Assembly: GCA_014800845.1 (NCBI GenBank)
Contig: JAAVFJ010000018.1
Location: 1-54,831, forward strand
DNA: 54,831 nucleotides
Direction of reading: 5' to 3'
From: Bacteroidales bacterium
GTDB lineage: Bacteria > Bacteroidota > Bacteroidia > Bacteroidales > Muribaculaceae
In this document: positions 25,456 to 35,713 of the stretch, piece by piece
Layout of the letters: every line of letters begins with the position of its first letter
Numbering within the stretch: the stretch's first letter is position 1
Translations under genes and position numbers: made by a program
The notes under the pieces: model-generated
The model's database searches: none
What the model saw: the letters and a program-made list of their open reading frames with translations, nothing else
Told to the model about the DNA's origin: nothing

Positions 25456-25549
25456 AAGCCATGACGCTGAAAGCCGTACCTGTGCAAGCTGTGACGCTTG
25501 AAAGTCGTGCCGGTACAAGCCGTTAAGCTGAAAGCCGTGCTGCCGGTAA
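25456..25549. repeat. Three degenerate 31-bp tandem units
   Basis: Three copies of a unit of the form AAGCCgTgACGCTGAAAGCCGTGCC lie head to tail between the inverted-repeat element and tRNA-Gln. They are imperfect and no coding role is seen. Confidence 0.5.
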
Positions 25550-25588
25550 AAGAATTAAGCCCCCTGAGGCATGCGCTTCAAGAGGCTT
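25548..25588 (-). terminator. Probable terminator after tRNA-Gln
   Basis: Minus-strand AAGCCTC can pair with GGGGCTT (with one G:U), followed by AATTCTTTT. The stem is short. Confidence 0.45.
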
Positions 25589-25591
25589 TGG

Positions 25592-25662
25592 TTGTCTTAG
25601 AAGGACTCGAACCCTCACTAGCGGAACCAGAATCCGATGTGCTACCATTACACCATAAGACA
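25592..25662 (-). tRNA. tRNA-Gln (CUG)
   Basis: The acceptor TGTCTTA/TAAGACA has the U1:A72 end typical of tRNA-Gln, discriminator A73, and CCA encoded at 25591-25589. The anticodon arm around GGA-TTCTGGT-TCC gives anticodon CTG. The outermost pair of that stem is a mismatch. The T arm GAGGGTTCGAGTCCTTC is standard. Confidence 0.9.
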
Positions 25663-25707
25663 ATGTTCGTTTTGCTTGCGGGTGTCGTTGTTTCCCGTTT
25701 GCGAGTG

Positions 25708-25739
25708 CAAAGTTAGGAACTTTTGCTGACTCCACCAAA
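25708..25739 (-). promoter_or_regulatory. Promoter for tRNA-Gln
   Basis: Minus-strand TTTG (25739-25736) and TAACTTTG (25715-25708) are 20 bases apart, a full consensus match, 46 bases before the tRNA. Confidence 0.8.
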
Positions 25740-25970
25740 TGTTTTTTAAACTTTTTTTGAAGAAAAATCATAATTCGCTGAGAGTTAGGGAAATAAATTT
25801 GCAAATTTTTTCTGCTGATTTTTGCTGTGATACCGGTGGGTGGGGTACAAGAACTTTTTTGGCACGGGAAGTGTTAAATATTTAGTTAATTTAATACAGG
25901 TAACAAGCTCCCTCGGGGTGATGCGAATCCTCGGGGTCTGCTATGAGAAACATCAAAACGCATTTTATAT

Positions 25971-28568
25971 ATGAACTTCAACAATTTTACAATCAAGAGC
26001 CAGGAGGTGGTGCAGAAAGCCATAGAGCTTACTCGCGCAGCAGGCCAGCAACAGATTGAACCGCTGCAGCTGCTCAAGGCCATCTCTATGGAGAGCGAGA
26101 CGATTCTGAATTTCGTTTTCCAAAAGCTCGGTGTCACAGCCGGTGCACTTCTTCAGGCTGTGGATAGAGAGATTGCCGCTCTGCCTAAGGTGTCAGGTGC
26201 CGACGTGGTGCTCAGCCGCGAGAGCAATGAGGCTTTGCAGAAGGCTGTGGACTACAGTAAGAAGCAGGGCGACGAGTATGTGAGTGTGGAGGCTATGCTC
26301 ATGGGTATTCTGCTCACCCGCTGCAAGGCTTCGCAATTGCTTAAGGACTTCGGCATGACGGAGAAGGGGCTGCAGGCTGCCATAGATGAGCTTCGCCGCG
26401 GTCAGAAGGTGACGGGACAGAGCGCCGAGGAGAGCTACCAGAGTCTCTCGAAGTATGCCATTAACCTCAACGACCGCGCCCGCAACGGTAAGCTTGACCC
26501 GGTGATAGGTCGCGACGAGGAGATACGCCGTGTGCTGCAGATTCTCTCGCGCCGCACTAAGAACAATCCTATGCTCGTGGGCGAACCGGGCACCGGTAAG
26601 ACTGCCATAGCCGAGGGGCTGGCACAGCGCATTGTGCGCGGCGATGTGCCCGAGAACCTGAAGAGCAAGCAGATTTATTCGCTCGACATGGGTGCGCTGG
26701 TGGCAGGCGCCAAATATAAAGGTGAGTTCGAGGAGCGCTTGAAAGCCATAGTCAACGAGGTGACTCAGAGCGATGGGGAGATTATCCTCTTCATCGATGA
26801 GATTCACACGCTGGTGGGTGCCGGCAAGGGTGAGGGGGCTATGGATGCCGCCAACATCCTCAAGCCTGCGCTGGCGCGTGGCGAACTCCGCTCCATAGGT
26901 GCCACTACGCTCGATGAGTTTCAGAAATATTTCGAAAAGGACAAGGCTCTGGAGCGCCGTTTCCAGAAGGTGATGGTAGATGAGCCTGACGAGATGGCCG
27001 CCATCTCCATCCTGCGCGGCCTGAAGGAGCGCTATGAGAACCACCACAAGGTGCGCATCAAGGATGAGGCTATCATAGCTGCCGTGCAGCTCTCCGTGCG
27101 ATACATCACTGACCGCTTCCTACCCGATAAGGCCATTGACCTGATTGATGAGGCTGCCTCTAAGCTCCGCCTTGAGATGGACTCCATGCCGCAGGCTCTC
27201 GACGATGCTTCACGCCGCATCAAGCAGCTGGAGATTGAACGCGAGGCCCTGAAGAGGGAGGATGATCAGTATCGCCTCAAGCAGATTGACGAGGATCTGG
27301 CCAACCTGCGTGACACCGCCAAGAGTCTTAAGGCCAAATGGAGCGCAGAGAAGACTGAGATTAATAAGATTCAGCAGAACAAGATTGATATCCAAGAGCT
27401 CCAGATTGAGGCTGACCGCGCCGAGCGCGAGGGCGACTACGCCAAGGTGGCTGAAATCCGCTACTCCAAAATCAAGCAGAAGGAGACCGAAAACGCTGAG
27501 ATTCAAGCGCGTCTGCGCGAGCTTCAGGGTGAAGGCGCTATGATTAAGGAGGAGGTAGATGCCGAGGACATAGCCGAAATCGTAAGCCGCTGGACCGGTA
27601 TCCCCGTCAAGAAGATGGCTCAGAGCGAGAAGGAGAAACTCCTGCATCTGGAGGAGGAGCTACACCGCAGAGTGGTCGGTCAGGACGAGGCTATCAAGGC
27701 CGTGAGCGATGCCGTGCGTCGCAGCCGTGCCGGGCTCAATGACCCGCGCCGACCCATAGGCAGCTTTATCTTCCTGGGCACTACGGGTGTAGGTAAGACT
27801 GAGCTTGCCAAGGCGCTGGCCGAATACCTGTTTGACGACGAGGACATGCTGACCCGCATCGACATGAGCGAATACATGGAGAAGCACAGCGTGAGCCGCC
27901 TGGTCGGAGCGCCTCCGGGATACGTAGGCTACGAAGAGGGTGGTCAGCTCACCGAGGCTGTGCGCCGCAAGCCTTACAGCGTGGTGCTCTTTGATGAGAT
28001 TGAGAAGGCTAACCCCGATGTGTTCAACATCCTGCTGCAGGTGCTCGACGACGGTCGACTTACCGATAACAAGGGTCGCTTCATCAACTTCAAGAACACC
28101 ATCATCATCATGACTTCCAACATGGGCTCTCAGCTTATCCGCGAGAATTTCAAGGAGATAGACAAGCAGAGCGGCCAGGAGAAGCAGGACACCATAGAGC
28201 GCACCAAGCAGGATGTGATGGACATGCTGAAGCAGACCATACGCCCCGAGTTCCTCAACCGTATTGACGAGGTGGTCATGTTCACCCCGCTTAACAAGAA
28301 GGAGATTCAGGAGATAGTGGATCTGCAGGTACGCTCAGTGCGCAAGATGCTGGCTGCCAACGGCGTGACACTCGAAATCACTCAGGGTGCTCTGGAGCTC
28401 CTTGCCGAAGATGGCTACGACCCCGAGTTCGGCGCCCGCCCCGTGAAGCGCACTATCCAGCGCATGGTGCTCAATCAGCTCTCTAAGGACATTCTGGCTC
28501 AGAAAGTTAACCGTGAGAAGGCTATCATCATAGACCGCGAGGGGGATGAGCTCGTCTTTAAAAATTAA
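25971..28568 (+). CDS. clpB: ClpB disaggregase
   Basis: The 865-residue AAA+ chaperone rescues aggregated proteins with DnaK. The Clp N domain covers 1-145. The first Walker A is GEPGTGKT (204-211), the middle coiled coil spans about 405-525, and the second ATPase has GTTGVGKTE near 605 with the LFDEIEKA Walker B. The pore loop [10 protein letters not shown] is present. It stands alone with about 170 bases of leader; a possible -7 box TAAATTTG is at 25794. No CIRCE or sigma-32 site was recognised. Confidence 0.98.
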   Translation: MNFNNFTIKSQEVVQKAIELTRAAGQQQIEPLQLLKAISMESETILNFVFQKLGVTAGALLQAVDREIAALPKVSGADVVLSRESNEALQKAVDYSKKQGDEYVSVEAMLMGILLTRCKASQLLKDFGMTEKGLQAAIDELRRGQKVTGQSAEESYQSLSKYAINLNDRARNGKLDPVIGRDEEIRRVLQILSRRTKNNPMLVGEPGTGKTAIAEGLAQRIVRGDVPENLKSKQIYSLDMGALVAGAKYKGEFEERLKAIVNEVTQSDGEIILFIDEIHTLVGAGKGEGAMDAANILKPALARGELRSIGATTLDEFQKYFEKDKALERRFQKVMVDEPDEMAAISILRGLKERYENHHKVRIKDEAIIAAVQLSVRYITDRFLPDKAIDLIDEAASKLRLEMDSMPQALDDASRRIKQLEIEREALKREDDQYRLKQIDEDLANLRDTAKSLKAKWSAEKTEINKIQQNKIDIQELQIEADRAEREGDYAKVAEIRYSKIKQKETENAEIQARLRELQGEGAMIKEEVDAEDIAEIVSRWTGIPVKKMAQSEKEKLLHLEEELHRRVVGQDEAIKAVSDAVRRSRAGLNDPRRPIGSFIFLGTTGVGKTELAKALAEYLFDDEDMLTRIDMSEYMEKHSVSRLVGAPPGYVGYEEGGQLTEAVRRKPYSVVLFDEIEKANPDVFNILLQVLDDGRLTDNKGRFINFKNTIIIMTSNMGSQLIRENFKEIDKQSGQEKQDTIERTKQDVMDMLKQTIRPEFLNRIDEVVMFTPLNKKEIQEIVDLQVRSVRKMLAANGVTLEITQGALELLAEDGYDPEFGARPVKRTIQRMVLNQLSKDILAQKVNREKAIIIDREGDELVFKN

Positions 28569-28597
28569 GAACCCATAAGTAAATTATAAAAATCATT

Positions 28598-28639
28598 TCG
28601 GCTATCCGGGCAAAATTTCCGGGTGGCCGATATTTTTTT
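28598..28639 (+). terminator. clpB terminator
   Basis: TCGGCTATCCGGG pairs with CCGGGTGGCCGA, followed by TATTTTTTTG. Confidence 0.85.
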
Positions 28640-28772
28640 GGGGGGCACCAGAACAAAACCGGCATGGGAAGCATTACTGTTGTATTGGTCTAAATGTCGT
28701 AAGAATTGGTCAATATCAGAGATTTTGCGCATATGTGGCCTAATAAAATTTTATGCTTTAGAGCATTTTTAG

Positions 28773-28780
28773 TAATTTTG
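28773..28780 (+). promoter_or_regulatory. -7 box for the RND efflux operon
   Basis: TAATTTTG followed by CGCG matches the -7 consensus, 68 bases before the adaptor gene. The -33 region is poor. Confidence 0.5.
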
Positions 28781-28847
28781 CGCGTTAAAACAGCAGTCAC
28801 CGCCGTGGTGAAAAACTATAGATAACTAAATACACAATCCGTATATT

Positions 28848-30014
28848 ATGAATAAGAATCAGTTCTTGAAGCCGGCAATCGGCTTATGTCTGGCCTCACT
28901 GCTCACAGTGTCTTGCTCCAAGAAGGACGCTCAGCAGCAACAGCAGCAACAGGTTCCCGAATTGGCCGTAATGGCTGTAGGGGAGAGCGATGCTACCCTC
29001 TACACCTCCTACCCCGCAACGCTTCATGGTCGCAACGATGTGGAGATACGTCCGCAGATCACAGGCTTCCTCACCAAGGTGCATATCACCGAGGGTCAGC
29101 ACGTAGCGGCCGGTCAGGTGCTCTTCACCATCGACCAGGTTTCGCTCGAAGCCGCCGTGTCGGCAGCCCGCTCCCAGGTGATGCAGGCAGAAGCAGCAGT
29201 AAAGGTAGCGCAGGCAAACGTGAACACGGCTACTACCAATGCTAATAACAACAAGATGCTTCTGGACCAGAACATCATAAGCCAGTCAGCCTATCAGACT
29301 TCAGTAGATGCTCTCAACGCCGCCAAGGCTCAGCTCGGCCAGGCGCAGGCAGGCGTGCGTGCCGCTCAGGCTCAGCTCACGACGGCTCAGAAGAACCTCA
29401 GCTACTCAGTGGTGCGTGCTCCCGAGAGTGGCATCGTGGGCTCTATCGACTTCAAGGAGGGCGCTCTGGTTACCCCGCAGACACTTCTGACAGTGGTTTC
29501 CTCAAGCGCCGACATGGAGGCTTACTTCTCATTCACAGAGCAGGAGCTGCTCGCCTTCACCGGCGGCGGCAAATCAACCGTGGCATCAGCCCTGGCAGCC
29601 ATGCCTGCAGTGAAACTTGAGCTGGCCGACGGCACCATCTATCCCGAGGCAGGCAAGGTAATCAGCATCAGCGGTGTGCTCGACACATCTACCGGTTCAT
29701 CTACCGCCAAGGCCGCCTTCCCTAACCCCGACGGCGTGCTCCGCTCCGGCAACACCGGCAAGGTGCTCATACCCAAGACTGTGGTGGGCGCACTTGAGAT
29801 TCCTCAGGCTGCTACGTTTGAGGTTCAGGGCCTGAAGTACTGCTTCGTGGTCAACGACAGCGCCAAGCTCGTGCAGACCCCCATCACCGTAGACCCCAAC
29901 GACGACGGCAAGAATTACATCATCACCTCAGGCTTGAAGCCCGGCCAGGTTGTGCTGGTTGAGGGCGTAGGCATCGCCGCTCGCGACGGAATGCAGATCA
30001 AGCCTAAGAAATAA
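28848..30014 (+). CDS. RND efflux periplasmic adaptor (AcrA/MexA-like lipoprotein)
   Basis: The 388-residue membrane-fusion protein links an inner-membrane RND pump to an outer-membrane channel. Its lipobox is TVSC, with the mature N terminus CSKKDA followed by seven glutamines, probably a flexible linker. The biotinyl-lipoyl motif (GHD-type, VEIRPQITGFLTKVHITEGQ) and a long coiled-coil hairpin from about 100 to 175 are visible. It is the first gene of a three-gene operon, 9 bases before the pump gene. Confidence 0.94.
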   Translation: MNKNQFLKPAIGLCLASLLTVSCSKKDAQQQQQQQVPELAVMAVGESDATLYTSYPATLHGRNDVEIRPQITGFLTKVHITEGQHVAAGQVLFTIDQVSLEAAVSAARSQVMQAEAAVKVAQANVNTATTNANNNKMLLDQNIISQSAYQTSVDALNAAKAQLGQAQAGVRAAQAQLTTAQKNLSYSVVRAPESGIVGSIDFKEGALVTPQTLLTVVSSSADMEAYFSFTEQELLAFTGGGKSTVASALAAMPAVKLELADGTIYPEAGKVISISGVLDTSTGSSTAKAAFPNPDGVLRSGNTGKVLIPKTVVGALEIPQAATFEVQGLKYCFVVNDSAKLVQTPITVDPNDDGKNYIITSGLKPGQVVLVEGVGIAARDGMQIKPKK

Positions 30015-30023
30015 AGAACTACT

Positions 30024-33000
30024 ATGAAGCTTGACAACTTTATTAACCGCCCGGTACTATCGACCGTAATCTCTATCTTCATAGTGATTTTCGGTTTGCT
30101 GGGTCTGATGGGGCTACCCATCGAGCAATACCCTGATATTGCTCCTCCCACAATCCGCGTAAGCACTACCTACACCGGCGCTAACGCCCAGACAGTGCTC
30201 AACTCCGTAATCGCCCCCATCGAGGAGCAGATTAACGGTGCGGAGAACATGGACTACATGACCTCTACTGCCACCAACAACGGCTCTGCCGACATAACCG
30301 TCTACTTCAAGCAGGGCACCGACCCGGATATGGCGGCTGTAGATGTGCAGAACCGTGTGGCCAAGGCCTCCTCTCAGCTCCCCTCAGAGGTCAACCAGGT
30401 GGGCGTAATCACCCAGAAGCGTCAGAGCTCCATGCTGATGGTAATCGCGCTATATGATGAGAGCGACAGCTACAATCAGGAGTTTGTGGAGAACTACTTG
30501 GCCATTAACATCCTCCCGATTATCAAGCGTGTAAGCGGCGTAGGCGATGCCATGTCATTTGGTGCTGACTACTCCATGCGCATTTGGCTCAAGCCCGATG
30601 TAATGGCGCAATATGGCCTTATGCCCACAGATGTTACTGCAGCGCTGGCAGAGCAAAACATCGAGGCTGCTCCCGGTCAGTTTGGTGAATCAGGCAACCA
30701 GAGCTTCCAGTACACTATGAAGTACAAGGGGCGTCTGAGCGAACCGAAGGAGTTTGAAGACATAATCATAAAGGCAACCAAGGAGGGCGAAATCCTCCGT
30801 CTGGGCGATGTGGCAAAGGTAGAACTTGGCCGACTGACGTATTCAAATGATACTCGAACGAACAGTCACCAGGGCACCGCTGCCGTAATCTATCAGAGTG
30901 CCGGCTCTAACGCTACTGCGGTAATTGAGAGTATCGAAAAGATTCTCAACGAGCAACAGAAAGACCTCCCCAAGGGATTGAAAATCAACGTAATCATGAG
31001 CGTTAACGACTTCCTGTTCGCATCGATTCATGAGGTAATCAAGACCCTTATCGAGGCATTCGTACTCGTATTCCTTGTGGTGTTCCTCTTCCTTGGCGAC
31101 TTCCGTTCCACCATAATCCCTATGATTGCCATCCCCGTGGCATTGGTCGGCACATTCGGTCTGCTCTACATATTCGGCTTCTCAATCAACCTGCTCACTC
31201 TTTCCGCACTCGTGCTTGCAATTGCTATTGTGGTGGACGATGCGATTGTGGTAGTCGAAGCTGTCCATGCTAAACTTGACCAGGGTTATAAGAGTGCACG
31301 CAAAGCCTCAATTGACGCGATGAACGAGATTGCCACCGCGCTTATCTCCATTACACTGGTTATGATGCTTGTGTTCATTCCTGTGTCATTCCTGGGCGGC
31401 ACATCAGGTGTGTTCTATCGTCAGTTTGGTCTGACCATGGCTATGGCCATCTTCCTCTCAGCGCTGAACGCGCTCACACTCACCCCGGCTCTTTGTGCAA
31501 TTCTTCTGAAACCTCATAATAGCGAGTCAACGCTTAAGGAGCGCATGGGCGAAGCTTACGGTGAAGCATTTAAGGCAGTGAAGAAGCGTTATCGCCTCTC
31601 GCTTGCGATTAATTTCCCTCCGTTGGTGACAACCCTTCTGCTCATTGCTGCGGTTACGTTCATGGTAATGGGCTGGTACAGCACTCACAACTATGTGCAT
31701 CTCACCATAGCCTCAGTAGTAGCAATCCTCGGCCTGTGTGGCCTCTTCAGCAAGCGATTCCGCGATGCCTTTGAAAACGGTTTCTCAAAGCTGCTGGCCA
31801 AATACGGCAAAGGCACCGACTTCTTTGTGCGTCACAAGGTGGTGGCGTTCATTACCGTAGTGGCATCAGTAGCAGTGCTTGGCTGGCTCATGATGTCAAC
31901 ACCTACCGACCTTGTTCCTTCCGAGGACACAGGTACCATCATGGGTGTAGTCAACATGCCCCCCGCAACTTCAATGGAGCGCACCCTGAAAGTGATGAAT
32001 AAGGTAGACTCCATCTGCGGCACCATCCCCGAGATTCAGGACCGTCAGGCTATTACCGGCTTCAGCTTTATCGGCGGCCAGGGTAACACCTACGGCTCAT
32101 TCATTATTCGTCTGAAGAATTGGGAGGAACGCACCAACGCTGCTCAGAGCTCCAATGCTGTATTGGCACAGCTCATGCAGCGCTCAGCACTCGCAGCTCC
32201 CGATGCGCGAATCATGTTCTTCCAGCCACCTATGATTTCCGGCTACTCTGTGACCAACGGCTTTGAAATTCAGCTGCAGGATAAAACCGGTGGTGACCTC
32301 AACAAGTTCTTCCAGATATATCAGCAGTTCATCGGCGCACTCAATGCCCGTCCCGAGATAGCTATGGCCTACTCCACGTTTAACCCCACCTTCCCCATGT
32401 ATATGGTAGACATAGACGTGGCTAAGGTTAAACAGGCAGGATTATCGCAAAGTGCTATACTCCAGACCTTGCAGGGTTACTACGGCGGTATGTATATAAG
32501 TAACTTCAACAAGTTCGGTAAACTCTACCGAGTGATGCTGCAAGCCGCTTCAGATGCCCGCGTCAATCCGGAGACACTGAAGCAAATCAAGGTGCGCAAC
32601 GGTGCTGATATGGCTCCTATCGACAACTTCGTGAAGCTCACGAGGGTGTATGGCCCCGACGCACTGAACCGTTTCAACATGTTTACCTCAATAACCGTCA
32701 CCGGTAACCCGGCCCCCGGCGTATCGTCAGGCCAGGCCATCAATGCGATCAACGAAGTGGCAGCACAGACACTCCCCACCGGCTACGGCTATGAATACTC
32801 CGGCATGACGCGAGAGATGGCTACCCAGTCATCCGGTAGCACAGGCTACATCTTTGTACTCGTACTCCTGTTCGTCTATCTGCTTCTCTCGGCGCAGTAT
32901 GAAAGCTACATGCTTCCTTGGGCTGTTATCCTCTCAGTGCCTTTCGGCCTTATGGGCTCATTCATCTTCGCTAAGATAGAAGACATAAGTAACAGTATCT

Positions 33001-33407
33001 ATCTGCAAATCGCATTGATTATGCTTATAGGTCTGTTGGCTAAGAATGCCATTCTTATCGTAGAGTTCGCCCTCGAACGTCGCCAGACAGGCATGAGCAT
33101 CTCCAAGGCTGCAATTCAGGCGGCCATAGCGCGTCTGCGACCCATCCTCATGACCTCATTGGCTATGATTATCGGTCTGTTGCCCATGATGTTTGCCTCC
33201 GGTGCAGGTGCCAACGGTAACCATGCTCTCGGTTCAGGTGCTGTGGGCGGCATGCTTATAGGCATGATTTGTCAGGTATTCATAGTGCCCGCACTGTTCG
33301 TGGCCTTCATGAAGCTGCAAGAGAAGATTACCCCTCCGAAGTGGGAAGACAAGAACAACGACGCACTCTCATCCGAGATTGAGCAGTATTCAATTAAACG
33401 CGACTAA
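30024..33407 (+). CDS. RND efflux pump (AcrB/HAE1-like)
   Basis: The 1127-residue inner-membrane proton antiporter exports hydrophobic drugs. The start MKLDNFINRPVLSTVISIFI is typical HAE1. The proton-relay Asp405-Asp406 pair in VVDDAIVVVEAV and Lys1007 in LLAKNAIL are present. It is about 75 residues longer than E. coli AcrB (1049). The extra length lies between TM6 and TM7 (about residues 520-600), where two further hydrophobic segments occur. Substrate range is not predictable. No regulator gene is adjacent. Confidence 0.95.
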   Translation: MKLDNFINRPVLSTVISIFIVIFGLLGLMGLPIEQYPDIAPPTIRVSTTYTGANAQTVLNSVIAPIEEQINGAENMDYMTSTATNNGSADITVYFKQGTDPDMAAVDVQNRVAKASSQLPSEVNQVGVITQKRQSSMLMVIALYDESDSYNQEFVENYLAINILPIIKRVSGVGDAMSFGADYSMRIWLKPDVMAQYGLMPTDVTAALAEQNIEAAPGQFGESGNQSFQYTMKYKGRLSEPKEFEDIIIKATKEGEILRLGDVAKVELGRLTYSNDTRTNSHQGTAAVIYQSAGSNATAVIESIEKILNEQQKDLPKGLKINVIMSVNDFLFASIHEVIKTLIEAFVLVFLVVFLFLGDFRSTIIPMIAIPVALVGTFGLLYIFGFSINLLTLSALVLAIAIVVDDAIVVVEAVHAKLDQGYKSARKASIDAMNEIATALISITLVMMLVFIPVSFLGGTSGVFYRQFGLTMAMAIFLSALNALTLTPALCAILLKPHNSESTLKERMGEAYGEAFKAVKKRYRLSLAINFPPLVTTLLLIAAVTFMVMGWYSTHNYVHLTIASVVAILGLCGLFSKRFRDAFENGFSKLLAKYGKGTDFFVRHKVVAFITVVASVAVLGWLMMSTPTDLVPSEDTGTIMGVVNMPPATSMERTLKVMNKVDSICGTIPEIQDRQAITGFSFIGGQGNTYGSFIIRLKNWEERTNAAQSSNAVLAQLMQRSALAAPDARIMFFQPPMISGYSVTNGFEIQLQDKTGGDLNKFFQIYQQFIGALNARPEIAMAYSTFNPTFPMYMVDIDVAKVKQAGLSQSAILQTLQGYYGGMYISNFNKFGKLYRVMLQAASDARVNPETLKQIKVRNGADMAPIDNFVKLTRVYGPDALNRFNMFTSITVTGNPAPGVSSGQAINAINEVAAQTLPTGYGYEYSGMTREMATQSSGSTGYIFVLVLLFVYLLLSAQYESYMLPWAVILSVPFGLMGSFIFAKIEDISNSIYLQIALIMLIGLLAKNAILIVEFALERRQTGMSISKAAIQAAIARLRPILMTSLAMIIGLLPMMFASGAGANGNHALGSGAVGGMLIGMICQVFIVPALFVAFMKLQEKITPPKWEDKNNDALSSEIEQYSIKRD

Positions 33408-33410
33408 GTA

Positions 33411-34784
33411 ATGAAAAAGTTAATCAGACTGGCTGTGGCAGTAGCAGTGGTGCTCCCACTCTCTGCCTGCCACATATATAATAAGTATGAGCGTCCCGAC
33501 GACAGCGCCATTATCAATGAGCTCACCAAGGCCGATCAGCTTCAGCAGGACTCAACATTGCTGGGCAATCTGAGCTGGAAGCAGGTCTTCACCGACCCCC
33601 TGCTGCAGAGCTACATCGACACTGCTCTTGTGCGCAACAAGGACCTGAATAATGCTCGCCTCAATGTGGAGATTGCACAGGCTCAGCTGCAAGGTGCCAA
33701 GCTCAGCTACTTCCCCTCGCTGGCTTTCACGCCCAACGGCGGGAGCGCCTCCTACGGCGGTTCACACATGAACTGGAGCTACACTTTGCCCCTGGCTGCC
33801 TCCTGGGAGATTGACGTGTTTGGCAAGATTCTCAACCGCAAACGCGGAGCCAAGATGGGTGTGGAGCAGGCCGAGGCCTACAGAAGCGCCGTGCAGTCGC
33901 AAATCATCGGTGCTGTGGCTAATACCTACTACGCCATTGCGGCTCTCAACATGCAGCTCGAAGTGAGCCGGCAGACCGCTGTGCTCTGGAAGGAGCAGGT
34001 GTCGTCGATGGAGCTGATGAAGAATGCGGGACGTGTCAACGAAGCCGCTGTGGTGCAGACCCGCGCGCAGTACTACGCCATTCTCGCTTCTATCCCCGAC
34101 CTTGAGACAGCTCTCCGCTCCATGCAGAACACTATGAGCCTGCTGCTCAATGAGTTCCCCGCCGACTATCAGACCACTCGCGACATGACCGTGAGCGCAC
34201 CTGCTGAAATCAGCGAGGGTGTGCCCATGGCCTACCTTGCGGTGCGCCCCGACGTGGCAGCCTCCGAGCGTGCGCTGGCAATAGCCTACTACGCCACCAA
34301 CTCGGCACGTGCAGCCTTCTACCCCTCGCTGAACATCTCCGCGCAGGGTGGCTTTACCAACGCTATAGGCTCCATGATTGTCAACCCCGGCAAGTGGTTC
34401 ATACAGCTCGCAGGCAGCCTCACCGCCCCGATCTTCTCACGCGGTCAGAACATAGCCAACCTCAAGGCTGCCAAGGCGCAGCAGCAGCAAGCCATGAACA
34501 ACTTCGAGTACACGCTGCTCAATGCCGCTGCCGAAGTGGGAGACGCCATGCATACATATACTGCCTCCAAGACAAAGCAGGAACTCCTCGCTCAGCAGAT
34601 TGACCAGCTTGAGAAGTCTGTGGACTACACCAATCAGCTTCTCACCCTGGGCAGCGCGACCTATCTGGAAGTGCTTACAGCTCAACAGGGTCTGCTGCAG
34701 GCTCAGCTTAGCGAAATTAACTGCTGGCACTCACGTGTAGCTGCTCTCGTAAACCTCTATCAGAGCCTCGGCGGAGGTCGATAA
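33411..34784 (+). CDS. Outer-membrane efflux factor (TolC/OprM-like lipoprotein)
   Basis: The 457-residue protein is a NodT/OprM-type outer-membrane factor with lipobox LSAC (Cys20) and two OEP repeats: LNNARLNVEIAQAQLQGAKL near 80, and the second near 275-400 with coiled-coil segments. It forms the exit duct of the tripartite pump. It begins 3 bases after the pump gene. A hairpin downstream probably ends the operon. Confidence 0.93.
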   Translation: MKKLIRLAVAVAVVLPLSACHIYNKYERPDDSAIINELTKADQLQQDSTLLGNLSWKQVFTDPLLQSYIDTALVRNKDLNNARLNVEIAQAQLQGAKLSYFPSLAFTPNGGSASYGGSHMNWSYTLPLAASWEIDVFGKILNRKRGAKMGVEQAEAYRSAVQSQIIGAVANTYYAIAALNMQLEVSRQTAVLWKEQVSSMELMKNAGRVNEAAVVQTRAQYYAILASIPDLETALRSMQNTMSLLLNEFPADYQTTRDMTVSAPAEISEGVPMAYLAVRPDVAASERALAIAYYATNSARAAFYPSLNISAQGGFTNAIGSMIVNPGKWFIQLAGSLTAPIFSRGQNIANLKAAKAQQQQAMNNFEYTLLNAAAEVGDAMHTYTASKTKQELLAQQIDQLEKSVDYTNQLLTLGSATYLEVLTAQQGLLQAQLSEINCWHSRVAALVNLYQSLGGGR

Positions 34785-34794
34785 GATTAATAGG

Positions 34795-34822
34795 CGGTAG
34801 GGGGATGATACCCCCCTGCCGT
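34795..34822 (+). terminator. Hairpin after the efflux operon
   Basis: CGGTAGGGGG pairs with CCCCCCTGCCG around atgata. No long T run follows, so termination strength is uncertain. The lpxA-like start is 37 bases downstream. Confidence 0.5.
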
Positions 34823-34858
34823 TACAAATTTCAGAACCTTAAAAACTCAATACGAAAA

Positions 34859-35653
34859 ATGTCAACAATTAGTAATCTTGCATTCGTGCATCCTGAGGCC
34901 CGTCTGGGTAAGAATGTTGTGGTGGAACCCTTTGCATTCATTGATGCGGATGTAGAGATAGGAGAGGGATGCCACATAATGTCTCACGCCTCAATCATAG
35001 GGGGTACACGCATCGGTAAGAACACCAAGATTTACGATGGCTGCGTAATCGGCGCCGACCCCCAGGACTTCCGCTGGAAGGGGGAGAAGGGCTGCTGTAC
35101 CATCGGCAATAATGTGCATGTCTACCAGCACGTCATCATCAACCGCTCCATTCACGAGGGGGCTTCGACCACAGTCGGCGACAATTCCTACATAATGGCG
35201 CAGACTCACATAGGCCATGACAGCAAAATCGGTGAATACTGCGTGCTTGGCAACGGTGTGAAGATAGCCGGCGATTGCGCAGTAGGCAACTATTCCGTGC
35301 TTTCCTCAAGCGCTGTGGTGCATGAACGGTGCCAGATAGGTGAGTGGGCTCTCATCAAGGGTGGATGTCGCGTTAACAACAATGTACCCCCATTTGCTAT
35401 CATGGCTCACAACCCCATCAGCTACTATGGTGTGAATGCCTACATCATGCGTAAAGGTAATTTCAGCGAGGACCTGATTGACGATATAGCCAAGTGTTAC
35501 CGCCACATCTACCAATGTGGCACGAGCCTGTTCAACGCTATGCGCCGCATACAGGAAGATGTCACCGCTACTCCCGAGCGCGACAAGGTGCTCAACTTTA
35601 TTCGTGACCACGGCATGAAGATAGCCGGTGTCAACACCGACCTGACATATTGA
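34859..35653 (+). CDS. LpxA-like UDP-GlcNAc O-acyltransferase
   Basis: The 264-residue left-handed beta-helix protein resembles LpxA, which starts lipid A synthesis by acylating UDP-GlcNAc. IGADPQDFRWKGE and the helix-coil IGHDSKIGEYCVLGN are the LpxA-type signatures, with the likely catalytic histidine among His117 and His120. The catalytic loop reads HIGHD where LpxA usually has HIAHD. The gene is not next to lpxD, lpxC or fabZ as is usual in Bacteroidetes. It may therefore be a second LpxA paralogue. The start at 34859 avoids an 18-codon extension through the upstream hairpin. Confidence 0.78.
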   Translation: MSTISNLAFVHPEARLGKNVVVEPFAFIDADVEIGEGCHIMSHASIIGGTRIGKNTKIYDGCVIGADPQDFRWKGEKGCCTIGNNVHVYQHVIINRSIHEGASTTVGDNSYIMAQTHIGHDSKIGEYCVLGNGVKIAGDCAVGNYSVLSSSAVVHERCQIGEWALIKGGCRVNNNVPPFAIMAHNPISYYGVNAYIMRKGNFSEDLIDDIAKCYRHIYQCGTSLFNAMRRIQEDVTATPERDKVLNFIRDHGMKIAGVNTDLTY

Positions 35654-35713
35654 TTTTTAACCACACACAAATCGGCATCCTCCATTTTGCGAGGGTGCCG
35701 CAAAGCATTTAAG

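Noticed and set aside
25156..25518. Open frames of 120 and 137 residues across the inverted-repeat element
   Set aside because: They arise from the GC-rich arms and read the same repeat words on both strands.
25840..25880. Sigma-54 site upstream of clpB (TTGGCACGGGAAGTGTT) and a similar word upstream of the efflux operon at 28660
   Set aside because: The GG and GC elements are not at the required 10-base spacing in either case.
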